Assembly (NCBI GenBank): GCA_002348465.1
Contig: DEBI01000111.1
Location: 20,431-50,079, forward strand
Length of the DNA: 29,649 nt
Source of the DNA: Gemmatimonadales bacterium UBA2960
GTDB lineage: Bacteria; Gemmatimonadota; Gemmatimonadetes; Longimicrobiales; Gaopeijiaceae
Direction: 5' to 3'
Shown in pieces: positions 1 through 7,762 of the stretch. Within the stretch, counting starts at the first letter, position 1, and every line of letters begins with the position of its first letter. The notes below the pieces were generated by a model, which was not told where the DNA came from, made no database searches, and saw only the letters and a program-made list of their open reading frames with translations. Position numbers and translations under genes: made by a program.

Positions 1-692
1 ACCTCATCGATCAAAAGGAGCTCACCGTTCTTGTGCCCGAACTCGAATTTTGTGTCGGCCAAAATTATGTCGCTTTGTTCGGCTACATCCCTTCCGAATC
101 CGTAGATTTCGAGCGAGAGCTGCTTAAGTCGCTCGGCGAGCTCATCACCCAGGATCTCCATCGTTTGGCCGAATGTAATGTTTTCGTCGTGCTCACCCTG
201 CTGGGCCTTTGTCGCTGGCGAAAAGATCGCGGGGTCGAGCCGTTGACTTTCCTGAAGCCCTTGAGCTAGAGGCTCACCGGCCAGGGTGCCGCTGTGCTTG
301 TATTCCTTCCACGCGGATCCTGAAATGTACCCGCGGACTACACATTCCACGAGGACGGGATCTGTCTTGTGCACTAACATCGCTCGCCGGGCCCACTGGC
401 TGCGTGTGCTGGCAAGCTCGGGATGACGCGTAATGATATGTTCAGGATCTACAGCGATGAGGTGGTGTGAAAGCCTATCGTCTAGCTGATCCAGCCACCA
501 CGCCGTTATCTGTGTTAAGACCTCGCCCTTGTGGGGGATTGGCTGTGGGAGCACCACGTCGAATGCGCTGACGCGGTCGCTGGCTATCATTAGTAGGGTC
601 TCTGCGTCCACCTCGTACACGTCCCTGACTTTCCCTCTGTGTAGGAGTGGCAGTGGGAGCTTTGACTCGTGGACCAAGTTATGATCAGACAT
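1..692 (-). CDS. purC: SAICAR synthase, C-terminus cut by window edge
   Basis: Phosphoribosylaminoimidazole-succinocarboxamide synthase joins aspartate to CAIR using ATP in cytosolic de novo purine synthesis. My reading of the minus strand from the ATG at 692 gives 230 codons with family blocks in order: GKVRDVYEVD near residues 20-29, SDRVSAFD near 38-45, VVRGYISGSAWKEYK mid-protein, SPATKAQQGEHDEN, and ADTKFEFG followed by ELLLIDE at the window edge. The rest of the gene lies beyond base 1. Its first 8 bases overlap the end of purB (ATGTCTGA), so it is probably translationally coupled to purB. PurB acts on SAICAR, the PurC product, so the two enzymes catalyse consecutive steps. Identification is secure; only the C-terminus is unseen. 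Confidence 0.95.
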   Translation of the reverse strand, partial: MSDHNLVHESKLPLPLLHRGKVRDVYEVDAETLLMIASDRVSAFDVVLPQPIPHKGEVLTQITAWWLDQLDDRLSHHLIAVDPEHIITRHPELASTRSQWARRAMLVHKTDPVLVECVVRGYISGSAWKEYKHSGTLAGEPLAQGLQESQRLDPAIFSPATKAQQGEHDENITFGQTMEILGDELAERLKQLSLEIYGFGRDVAEQSDIILADTKFEFGHKNGELLLIDE

Positions 693-2124
693 GTAGGGTG
701 GGGGCTTCCAGGGTTATTGAGTGAGAGTTGTGCTTCTCTAATACTGGGGCTACCGCGGACTCGATGAATTGCTCCACTTGTGACGGAGCTCGGCCTACGA
801 ATCGCATTGGATCTGTCATTTGTTGAAGCTCTTCCATACTGAGCGCGAAGGACTCATCTCCGGCGATTCGGTCGAGTAGGTCTGCATCGGCACCTTCTTC
901 CTTCATGCGTCGTGCTGCGGCCATGGAGTGCTTCCGGATCGATTCGTGTAACTCTTGTCTGTCACCACCCCGTGACACTGCATTCATCAAGATCGTTTCT
1001 GTGGCCATGAAGGGAAGGTGCTCGGCGAGATTCCTCCGGATTACCTCCGGGTTCACGACCATCCGACCCGCAATGTTTTCAAGGAGTACCAAGCACCCGT
1101 CTAGGGCCAGGAAGGCGTCAGGTACCGAAAGACGTCGGTTGGCTGAGTCGTCAAGCGTGCGCTCCAGCCACTGCGTAGCTGCCGTGAAAGCGGGATCGAT
1201 GGATAGTGTGATTACGTGCCGGGCCAGGGCGCAAATGCGCTCCGCTCTCATGGGATTGCGCTTGTATGGCATAGCTGATGAACCGATCTGCTCGGCTTCG
1301 AATGGCTCTTCAACCTCTCTAAGGTTGGCGAGAATCCTCAGGTCGTGTCCGATCTTGGAGACCGAAGCAGCGGTGCCGGCAAGAGATGCCTGCACCGCAT
1401 AGTCTACTTTTCTTGTGTATGTCTGACCGCTAACTGGATACGTCGACTCGAAACCCATACGCTTACCTACTGCTAGGTCTAGTTTGTCGACCTTATGGTG
1501 ATCTCCTTCGAAGAGCTCTAAGAAAGAGGCTTGGGTCCCGGTCGTTCCACGCACACCTCTGAAGCGCAGTACCTCGATTCGGTGATCCAACTCTTCTAAG
1601 TCCAGCAGCAAATCCTGGATCCAGAGTGTCGCCCGCTTTCCGACCGTCGTCGGCTGAGCAGGTTGGAAGTGTGTATAGCCGAGGGTTGGGAGAGAAGCAT
1701 GCTCCCTTGCAAAGTCTGTTAACGCATCTACGCAGCGGATCAAGCGAGCGCGGATTAACTCAAGGGCATCCCGGTGGAGGATCAGGTCGGTGTTGTCACC
1801 AATGAATGCGCTAGTCGCCCCGAGGTGGATGATTCCCTTTGCCGCAGGAGCATCATCACCGAACAAATGCACGTGGGCCATGACATCGTGGCGGAAGCGC
1901 TTTTCGTATTCGGCTGCTTTTTCTAGGTCGAGCTTGTCGACTGCCGCATTCATCTGCTCAAGTGCTTCTTTGGAGATATTGAGGCCCAGCTCAGACTGAC
2001 TTTCGGCCAGTGCGATCCAAAGACGGCGCCAGGTGCCAAAGCGACGTGACGGGGAAAAGATCCGTTGCATCTCTCTCGATGCGTAACGGTCCGAGAGCGG
2101 GTGCATGTATCTATCAATTTCCAA
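685..2124 (-). CDS. purB: adenylosuccinate lyase
   Basis: Cleaves fumarate from SAICAR and from adenylosuccinate, in the IMP and AMP branches of purine synthesis; a cytosolic homotetramer of the fumarase/aspartase superfamily. At 479 residues it is of normal length. The superfamily signature GSSAMPYKRNP is at residues 281-291 with the catalytic Ser in its loop, and GYTHFQPAQ at 149-157 holds the catalytic His152. The chosen start is TTG at 2124, because GGAGGGG lies about 7 bases upstream and the encoded IDRY matches family N-termini; an ATG seven codons in (2106) is the alternative. The stop of the protease gene is one base upstream and purC overlaps its 3' end, which indicates one transcript. 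Confidence 0.96.
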   Translation of the reverse strand: MEIDRYMHPLSDRYASREMQRIFSPSRRFGTWRRLWIALAESQSELGLNISKEALEQMNAAVDKLDLEKAAEYEKRFRHDVMAHVHLFGDDAPAAKGIIHLGATSAFIGDNTDLILHRDALELIRARLIRCVDALTDFAREHASLPTLGYTHFQPAQPTTVGKRATLWIQDLLLDLEELDHRIEVLRFRGVRGTTGTQASFLELFEGDHHKVDKLDLAVGKRMGFESTYPVSGQTYTRKVDYAVQASLAGTAASVSKIGHDLRILANLREVEEPFEAEQIGSSAMPYKRNPMRAERICALARHVITLSIDPAFTAATQWLERTLDDSANRRLSVPDAFLALDGCLVLLENIAGRMVVNPEVIRRNLAEHLPFMATETILMNAVSRGGDRQELHESIRKHSMAAARRMKEEGADADLLDRIAGDESFALSMEELQQMTDPMRFVGRAPSQVEQFIESAVAPVLEKHNSHSITLEAPTLHV

Positions 2125-2125
2125 C

Positions 2126-3577
2126 TTAACCCCTCCAGGACAGGCTGGTTGTATAGTAGCTATTGTCGCGTTCTAGATAGACAACGATCCGGCCTTGTTG
2201 TCCGGTGAGTTCCTCGAAGAATGATGCAGCGTCTTCTGCGCTACGGATGCGAGTGCGGTTCATCTGAATGATGACATCGCCTATCTGCAGACGTGTCCGA
2301 CTCGTCAGTTCAGGAGATATGTCTGCGATCAGGGCTCCCGAGTCGCTAGACAGTCCAAGTTCGCCCTGGATTTGTGATGACACCGTGATGAGTTCAATAT
2401 CTTGAAAGAGAGTGACTCTTGCAGCGATTGACGAAGGGAATTGGATTGCCTCCATCTCGATTGATCGTGACTGCCCCTGTACACTTAACTCTAAGACGTT
2501 GCCAGCACGGAGATCTAGCAGCACGCCCTCCCAGTCGAGCGGACCTGACAGAGGACGCCCGTTCGCACGTAGTAACATATCACCGCGCTGCAGAGCAGCC
2601 TCGTCGGCTGGAGAGCCTTCAGTAACCCGGCTGATTCGCACTCCTCGGGTTCGCCCCCACGCATCGGCTTCAGCAGGCTCTACATCGATGCCTACCCACG
2701 CTCGACGTATCTCACCGTGCTCGAGGAAGTCGTTCGCGATCTGCAGCGCGCGGTCTATCGGGATTGCGAAACCGAGCCCTTCGCTACCGCCGCTGCGTGA
2801 AATGATTGACGCGTTGACTCCTATCACGTCGCCTTGTGCGTTCACTAGGGCGCCACCTGAGTTGCCAGGATTGATGGAAGCATCGGTTTGAATCATTCCG
2901 AAGTAGAACCCTTCGTCTTCCGAGGACGGAGCGATATTGCGATCTACAGCCGAGATCACACCAGCAGTGACGGTCGGTTCGCTGTCCGCGACGTAGTTGC
3001 CGAGCGGGTTACCTATCGCTACAGCCCATTCTCCTATTAATAAGCCCTTAGCAGTCCCAACTGGAGCGACGGGCAGGTCGTCTCCCGTGATCCGAAGAAC
3101 GGCTATATCGGCGACAGGGTCCGTCCCAATGATCTCTGCATTGAAATCACGCCCGCCCGGAAGAGTGATCTTTATTTCCGAAGCGTCTGTTATTACGTGG
3201 TCGTTAGTGATCACTATCCCGTCTTCACGTACGATCACGCCTGATCCGAAGCCGGTACTGCGTTGCTGAGCTTGGGGAGGGAGGATCATGCTCTCCCACA
3301 TCGTTCGAGGTCGAACCCTTCGTGTGCGCATGACATTAACGCTGACGACTGCAGGGGCTACTCGAGCCGCCGCTCGAACTATTGCGGTTCTCCGGCTCTC
3401 ATCGATCACCTGAGACGGGGAGATTTGCGACAGCTCGGAGGCTTGATCCACCGAAGATGTGTCAGCCTGAGATAATGCCGCACTCGGACCACACGCTCCG
3501 GCAGTTAGTGCTGCGAGCGCGGGCAGGAGAAGACGGTGAGGGGTAGGCCCCCGTTTAAAGCTCTGTGCCTGCGGCAT
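2126..3577 (-). CDS. HtrA/DegP-type serine protease with two PDZ domains
   Basis: Periplasmic or surface quality-control protease of the S1C (HtrA/Deg) family, 483 residues. The trypsin-like domain (about 65-265) has the full catalytic triad: His127 in ITNDHVI, Asp157 in DPVADIAVL and Ser240 in NPGNSGGA. Two PDZ domains follow, one at about 290-370 with a GSPADEAALQRGDMLL loop and one at about 405-483. The N-terminus is basic then hydrophobic and ends TAGAC at Cys29. This could be a lipoprotein signal, although the -3 residue is Ala rather than the usual Leu, so a Sec signal with an AxA site is also possible. The ATG start at 3577 has AAGGA just upstream and overlaps the transaldolase 3' end by 23 bases. 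Which Deg paralogue (DegP, DegQ or DegS) cannot be told from sequence alone. Confidence 0.93.
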   Translation of the reverse strand: MPQAQSFKRGPTPHRLLLPALAALTAGACGPSAALSQADTSSVDQASELSQISPSQVIDESRRTAIVRAAARVAPAVVSVNVMRTRRVRPRTMWESMILPPQAQQRSTGFGSGVIVREDGIVITNDHVITDASEIKITLPGGRDFNAEIIGTDPVADIAVLRITGDDLPVAPVGTAKGLLIGEWAVAIGNPLGNYVADSEPTVTAGVISAVDRNIAPSSEDEGFYFGMIQTDASINPGNSGGALVNAQGDVIGVNASIISRSGGSEGLGFAIPIDRALQIANDFLEHGEIRRAWVGIDVEPAEADAWGRTRGVRISRVTEGSPADEAALQRGDMLLRANGRPLSGPLDWEGVLLDLRAGNVLELSVQGQSRSIEMEAIQFPSSIAARVTLFQDIELITVSSQIQGELGLSSDSGALIADISPELTSRTRLQIGDVIIQMNRTRIRSAEDAASFFEELTGQQGRIVVYLERDNSYYTTSLSWRG

Positions 3578-4208
3578 CCCAATCCTTGAGAAACGCGTCG
3601 AGACCGCTGTCGGTGAGGGGGTGCTTACTTAACTGCCAAAGAACTTTAGAAGGCAGGGTAGCGCAGTCTGCACCTATTAACATGCATTCTACCACATGCA
3701 TTGGATGCCGGAGTGAGGCCGCCAAGATTTCTGTATCGAATCCGTAGTTGTCGTAGACCTGCCTTATCTGGCCGATCAACTGCATTCCCTCACCCGAAAT
3801 GTCGTCCAGTCTACCCACAAATGGTGAGATGAACGTGGCACCGGCCTTGGCTGCGAGAAGTGCTTGTGAGACTGAGAAGCACAGAGTGACGTTGACTTTG
3901 TGACCTTCGGAAACCAGATCTCGGCACGCCTTTAGTCCGTCTTCGGTGAGGGGAACTTTTACGACAGCGTTCTCATGTATCGCCGCTAGTTTCCTTCCTT
4001 CTGCAACCATCGTCTCACGATCGACTGCTACTACTTCGAGTGAGACTGGCCCGTCTACGGCCTCGCAGATCTCTCGGTACATGGCGGTGACGTCGCCATC
4101 TGCCACCTTTGCCACAAGGGACGGGTTAGTTGTAATGCCATCAATCAGGCCCGCGTCCGAGGCCCGTCGGATTTCTGACAGATCAGCCGTGTCGAGGAAG
4201 ATTTTCAT
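3555..4208 (-). CDS. tal: transaldolase, small (TalC/MipB-like) family
   Basis: Transfers a dihydroxyacetone unit between sugar phosphates in the non-oxidative pentose phosphate pathway. At 217 residues it belongs to the short transaldolase/fructose-6-phosphate aldolase family. The N-terminus MKIFLDTADLSEI and the TTNPSLVAK block are typical, and the Schiff-base lysine is in VVKVPLT. Fructose-6-phosphate aldolases carry Gln at the acid-base position, while transaldolases of this family carry Glu. Here the strand reads VSLEVV, so Glu, which favours true transaldolase activity (inference from family knowledge). It lies between truA and the protease gene, overlapping the latter, and would supply pentose phosphates near two purine genes; that link may be coincidental. 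Confidence 0.93.
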   Translation of the reverse strand: MKIFLDTADLSEIRRASDAGLIDGITTNPSLVAKVADGDVTAMYREICEAVDGPVSLEVVAVDRETMVAEGRKLAAIHENAVVKVPLTEDGLKACRDLVSEGHKVNVTLCFSVSQALLAAKAGATFISPFVGRLDDISGEGMQLIGQIRQVYDNYGFDTEILAASLRHPMHVVECMLIGADCATLPSKVLWQLSKHPLTDSGLDAFLKDWDAAGTEL

Positions 4209-4252
4209 CTGGGGAGGGGGCTCCGTATCGGTTCAGGTTTAGAAGAAGATTC

Positions 4253-5050
4253 CTAATCGACAGAATCATCGCTGGGATATGTCACCCTGTGGAGAAATAG
4301 CCCTTCGGGAGGCGCTGGGGGAGAGGTCGTAAATTCGTGAGGGAATTCAAGTAAGCTAGCCATATCCTCAATCTCTCGCCGACCGAGTGCGATGTCTATC
4401 ATTGTTCCTGTTAGATAACGCACCATGTGATGCAGATATCGGTTCGCGGTTATGGTCAATCGAACCCCTAGGTCAGTGTCACTCCACTTTGCTTGGTGCA
4501 CATTACAACGGGTTCCGCGCTCAGGCTGGCCTGCTTTCGCGAATGCTGCAAAGCAGTGTTCACCAACTATGTCCTGGGCTGCACGATCCAATAGAATCCG
4601 GTCTAGTGTGGGTAATTGGTCTAATGTCCCACCCAGTGGCCAACACCAGCGCCTGTAGAAAGGCGAGGCGCAAAGGGGTTTAAGGCCAACTTCATAGCGG
4701 TAGGTTCGCTTAAGCGCATCGTAGCGAGGGTGGAACTCAGGTGGGACGGGAATAACGGACGAGATCCAGATGTCGTCCGGCAGCAAGGAGTTTAGTGACT
4801 TCTTTAACTTTAAGGCTCCCCAACTGGATGGCATGCCCACAGATGCGACCTGTCCAGTCGCGTGTACTCCTGTGTCGGTACGCCCTGATCCGGTGACCGT
4901 GCGAGGTGAGTTTGCCAACCTCGAGACCACGGACTCTATGTCACCTTGTACCGTGCGCTGTTCCGGCTGGATTTGCCAGCCGCGAAATGCCGTACCGTCG
5001 TATTGGACGGTGAGACGAAAAAAACGGAGGGATTCGGGGGCATCCACCAC
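4253..5050 (-). CDS. truA: tRNA pseudouridine(38-40) synthase
   Basis: Isomerises uridines 38-40 in the tRNA anticodon arm to pseudouridine. At 265 residues it is the usual length. The catalytic Asp is in the motif GSGRTDTGVHA (about residues 55-65), and the N-terminal block LTVQYDGTAFRGWQ and the later HHMVRYLTG are family hallmarks. The start is GTG at 5050; a second GTG follows immediately, and no strong ribosome binding site distinguishes them. It is the first gene of the minus-strand series truA-tal-htrA-purB-purC, 44 bases ahead of the transaldolase, and faces trpD across a 188-base divergent spacer. Confidence 0.95.
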   Translation of the reverse strand: MVDAPESLRFFRLTVQYDGTAFRGWQIQPEQRTVQGDIESVVSRLANSPRTVTGSGRTDTGVHATGQVASVGMPSSWGALKLKKSLNSLLPDDIWISSVIPVPPEFHPRYDALKRTYRYEVGLKPLCASPFYRRWCWPLGGTLDQLPTLDRILLDRAAQDIVGEHCFAAFAKAGQPERGTRCNVHQAKWSDTDLGVRLTITANRYLHHMVRYLTGTMIDIALGRREIEDMASLLEFPHEFTTSPPAPPEGLFLHRVTYPSDDSVD

Positions 5051-5238
5051 GATAAGTTAGCAATGCACAGGATTCGTTCCAAGACGACAAATAAAAGCTT
5101 GTTCTTGTTCCCGCGTCCGATGCCAGATTGACCACAAAGGCCTGCAGGGATTAGCGTTCTCGACCGTCCACATTCTGGGGGCTTCAGCGGTGCCGTTTTA
5201 TGTGAGAAGCCTTATCCCATGCATACCCCTATGAGACA
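5051..5238. other. divergent truA/trpD intergenic region
   Basis: This 188-base spacer must hold the promoters of both the truA series (minus) and trpD (plus). TTGACC at 5128-5133 resembles a -35 element for trpD, but no convincing -10 sits at the right distance. I see no run of tryptophan codons, T-box or terminator-like hairpin, so a classical trp attenuator is not evident. CCTGCAGG at 5141-5148 is a short perfect palindrome that may be chance. Confidence 0.4.
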
Positions 5239-6264
5239 ATGAACCAGCCAGGTCTGACTGAATTTCTGGAGTATGTCGCGCAGGGAAAGGACCTAACCAC
5301 CTCAGAAGCAGAAGCTGCGTTTGATCGCTTTATGGATGGGACAGCTAGTGAGATTCAAATGGCAGGCCTTCTCGTCGGCATGCGAGCCAAAGGGCTCGCA
5401 TCATCAGAGATAGCGGGTTGCGTCCGGGCTCTTCGTTCAGCTATGAACTCAGTATCAGCGTCGGCTCCGGATACCCTAGTCGATACAGCCGGGACGGGAG
5501 GTGGAGCTATAACCACGTTCAATATCTCGACTACGGCAGCTTTTGTGGCCGCAGGAGCCGGGGTGCCTGTCGCCAAACATGGTAACCGTTCTTTTACATC
5601 CCGGAGTGGGAGTGCCGACGTTCTTGAGGCGCTCGGGGTGAGAATCGATCTGACACCTGAGCGGATGAGTGAGGTGCTGGAAGAGGCTGGCATCGTGTTT
5701 ATGTTCGCACCCCTGCTGCATCCGGCTATGCGCCATGTCGGATCAGTGAGGGCGGGGCTTGGCATTAGCACGATCATGAATGTATTAGGTCCCCTGACCA
5801 ATCCTGCGGGTGCACGTCGCCAGGTCGTGGGAGTCGCAGATGAGTCGCTCCTCGACCTCATCCCAGGAGCACTCCTAGAGTTAGGCCATATCAGGGCTCT
5901 TGTAGTGCATGGGACTCATGGGCTCGACGAGGTCAGCCCTCTCGGGTCAACTCGTGTAGTCGAACTTAGGAATGGCGCTCTATTAGATTATGAATTCGAC
6001 CCCGAAAGTGTTGGGCTTTCCCCCGTGAAAGCTTCAGAGATCGCCGGAGGAGAGCCCGAGCAAAACGCGCGCATTGTAAAGGCGGTTCTCAATGGGGAGA
6101 CTGGTGCTCACAGGACAGCTGTTGTGCTTAATGCAGCGGCAGCTCTTTTGGTTTCTGACCGGGCACCTGATTGGTCCTCTGCTGTCTCACTCGCGGTCGA
6201 TACGATAGACTCAGGTGCTGCTTCTGCTGCGCTTGAGCGCCTGATTGCTAGTACTTGCGGATAA
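5239..6264 (+). CDS. trpD: anthranilate phosphoribosyltransferase
   Basis: Transfers phosphoribosyl from PRPP to anthranilate, the second step of tryptophan synthesis. At 341 residues it is normal for a stand-alone TrpD with no fused TrpG glutaminase. The helical N-domain is followed by the PRPP loop GTGGGAITTFNIST (85-98), KHGNRSFTSRSGSADVLEALG (113-133) and the metal-binding GLDEVSP. The usual loop is GTGGD; here the Asp is Gly89. The equivalent D83G change in the Sulfolobus enzyme is, as I recall, one half of an engineered variant with altered magnesium response. The ATG at 5239 has only a weak GAG upstream. The 3' end overlaps the convergent lexA gene by 17 bases. Confidence 0.96.
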   Translation: MNQPGLTEFLEYVAQGKDLTTSEAEAAFDRFMDGTASEIQMAGLLVGMRAKGLASSEIAGCVRALRSAMNSVSASAPDTLVDTAGTGGGAITTFNISTTAAFVAAGAGVPVAKHGNRSFTSRSGSADVLEALGVRIDLTPERMSEVLEEAGIVFMFAPLLHPAMRHVGSVRAGLGISTIMNVLGPLTNPAGARRQVVGVADESLLDLIPGALLELGHIRALVVHGTHGLDEVSPLGSTRVVELRNGALLDYEFDPESVGLSPVKASEIAGGEPEQNARIVKAVLNGETGAHRTAVVLNAAAALLVSDRAPDWSSAVSLAVDTIDSGAASAALERLIASTCG

Positions 6265-6856
6265 CTCCGACGACGATGCCCTGTACGCTAACGTCTGAGG
6301 CGTTAACTAGAATTGGTTCCATGGTGGGATTAGCTGGCTGAAGACGCACTCGTCCCTCTGATTCTCTGTAGAGTTTCTTTACCGTCGCCGATTCGCCTTC
6401 TACTAGGGCGACGACCATCTGTCCGTTCTCAGCACGATCTTGGGCCTGAACAACTATGTAATCACCATCGCGAATTTGCTCCTCGATCATCGAGTTACCC
6501 TCGACTCGCAGCACGTAATTATCTCTTCGCTGACTGACCATGTCCGGGGGAACCGCAAGTGTCTCGGTATCCTGTATCGCTTCTATAGGCATTCCAGCAG
6601 CTACTGCACCGAGAAGAGGCAGCTCAATTACTGGGGTTCCGGTGTCACTTCTGACGAGTTCAATCGAGCGACTCTCGTTGTATGACTTCCGGATATAGCC
6701 TTTGCGTTCCAGATTGCTCAGGTGCTCGTGCACGGTAGCAAGAGAAGAATATCCAAAGGACTCGGCGATCTCTTCGAAGCTTGGCGCATAGCCTTGCTCA
6801 TCAATGAAGGATTCAATGTAGTCCAGGATCTCTTTCTGGCGCTTGGTGAGGGGCAT
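6248..6856 (-). CDS. lexA: LexA SOS repressor/autoprotease
   Basis: Transcriptional repressor of the SOS DNA-damage regulon, inactivated by RecA-stimulated self-cleavage. It is 202 residues. The winged-helix DNA-binding domain is at about 1-68 (start PLTKRQKEILDYI, recognition region YSSLATVHEHL). The cleavage bond is Ala87-Gly88 in GAVAAGMP, and the catalytic dyad is Ser122 (EGNSM) with Lys160 (ATVKK). The ATG at 6856 is preceded on the minus strand by a purine-rich AGGGAGAGAAG that can serve as ribosome binding site. The gene sits antisense between trpD and trpC, converging on trpD with a 17-base overlap and diverging from trpC. All functional residues are present, so it should be active. 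Confidence 0.97.
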   Translation of the reverse strand: MPLTKRQKEILDYIESFIDEQGYAPSFEEIAESFGYSSLATVHEHLSNLERKGYIRKSYNESRSIELVRSDTGTPVIELPLLGAVAAGMPIEAIQDTETLAVPPDMVSQRRDNYVLRVEGNSMIEEQIRDGDYIVVQAQDRAENGQMVVALVEGESATVKKLYRESEGRVRLQPANPTMEPILVNASDVSVQGIVVGVIRKY

Positions 6857-6868
6857 CGCAGTCTTCTC

Positions 6869-6883
6869 TCCCTACAGTAGGGA
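6869..6883. promoter_or_regulatory. 15-base palindrome in the lexA/trpC divergent gap
   Basis: TCCCTACAGTAGGGA is a perfect inverted repeat with 7-base arms around a central A. It lies 13 bases upstream of the lexA ATG and 35 bases before the likely trpC start. It matches neither the Escherichia (CTG-N10-CAG) nor the Bacillus (GAAC-N4-GTTC) SOS box, but LexA operators differ between phyla, so it is a candidate autoregulatory site. One arm overlaps the lexA ribosome binding site, so part of the symmetry may be incidental. Confidence 0.35.
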
Positions 6884-6917
6884 CCCGAATAAGAACCGAA
6901 GTAAGGTTACCCGAACG

Positions 6918-7748
6918 TTGCCCGAAACGCAAGAAGGTCAATCACTCCCCGGCATCCTTGCCGATATCGTGCGGACTAAGCGAGAGGAACTCCAAGGGCT
7001 CCTCTCTAGTGCTTTGGCGCTTGAACGGGCGGCGGAAGCGGCTCCGGAGCCTCGTGGCTTCGAAGTCGCTATAGCCCAACCCGGCTTCGTGTCGCTTATC
7101 GCCGAATGTAAGCGTCGCTCGCCCGGCTCAGGGCAGATTAGACCCAATCTCGACCCAACTCGTCTAGCATCTGACTATGAGAAATCTGGAGCTTCCGCGC
7201 TAAGCGTGCTGACGGATGACACTTATTTTGGTGGATCACTTACCGACTTGGAAGCAGTAAGACGCGCTACAAACATCCCTATTCTTCGCAAAGATTTCAC
7301 ACTTGACACTTTGCATCTTTTAGAGGCTCGAGCTGGAGGGGCCGATGCCGTCTTGCTCATTGTCCGTATCTTGGATGAGCCAGAACTCGACAGACTCTAT
7401 CACGAGGCGATTGGATTCGGGCTCGACGTTGTAGTTGAAGTTCACAACATTGGGGAGCTAGAGTCTGCTTTGAGACTCGATGCGAGTATCATCGGTATCA
7501 ATAACCGTGACCTTGCCACCTTCAAGACGGATCTGGAAACAACCGAGTGCTTGTTGGAGTCTGTCCCTTCCGATGTGGTGATCGTTTCCGAGAGCGGAAT
7601 AAGAACGAGAGCGGATGTAAAGCGACTTGCGCATGTCGGTGTCGATGCAATGCTTGTCGGTGAAGCGCTCCTATCGGTAACGGACCCTGCAGCAGCGGCG
7701 GCGACGCTCTGTGGTGTGCCTACCGAAGCTCGAGTATCCTCACCCTAA
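6918..7748 (+). CDS. trpC: indole-3-glycerol phosphate synthase
   Basis: Closes the indole ring from CdRP with loss of CO2 and water. It is a TIM barrel of about 276 residues from the chosen TTG at 6918. An upstream in-frame ATG at 6843 would lie inside lexA and add 25 residues unlike any family N-terminus, so I reject it. TrpC proteins begin close to ILADIVRTKREEL, as here. Recognisable active-site strands are ECKRRSPGSG (usual KxxSPSKG), LRKDFTLD, VVEVHN, GINNRDLATF and SESGI. AAGG about 11 bases upstream is a weak ribosome binding site. The next gene, trpF, follows after 14 bases; trpC and trpF are separate, not fused. Confidence 0.95.
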   Translation: MPETQEGQSLPGILADIVRTKREELQGLLSSALALERAAEAAPEPRGFEVAIAQPGFVSLIAECKRRSPGSGQIRPNLDPTRLASDYEKSGASALSVLTDDTYFGGSLTDLEAVRRATNIPILRKDFTLDTLHLLEARAGGADAVLLIVRILDEPELDRLYHEAIGFGLDVVVEVHNIGELESALRLDASIIGINNRDLATFKTDLETTECLLESVPSDVVIVSESGIRTRADVKRLAHVGVDAMLVGEALLSVTDPAAAAATLCGVPTEARVSSP

Positions 7749-7762
7749 ACGAGCTGGTTACG

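Noticed and set aside
905..1402. 165-codon open frame on the plus strand inside purB
   Set aside because: It lies fully antisense to a conserved purB with intact catalytic motifs; its translation is low-complexity Arg/Ser-rich with no recognisable domain.
5141..5148. CCTGCAGG palindrome as operator
   Set aside because: Eight bases of perfect symmetry is easily reached by chance and no second copy or spacing to a promoter supports it.
5051..5238. trp attenuator or leader peptide before trpD
   Set aside because: No short frame with adjacent Trp codons and no terminator/antiterminator pair is visible.
6843..6917. Upstream ATG extension of trpC
   Set aside because: It would overlap the lexA 5' end and its promoter region, and the 25 added residues do not match any TrpC N-terminus.
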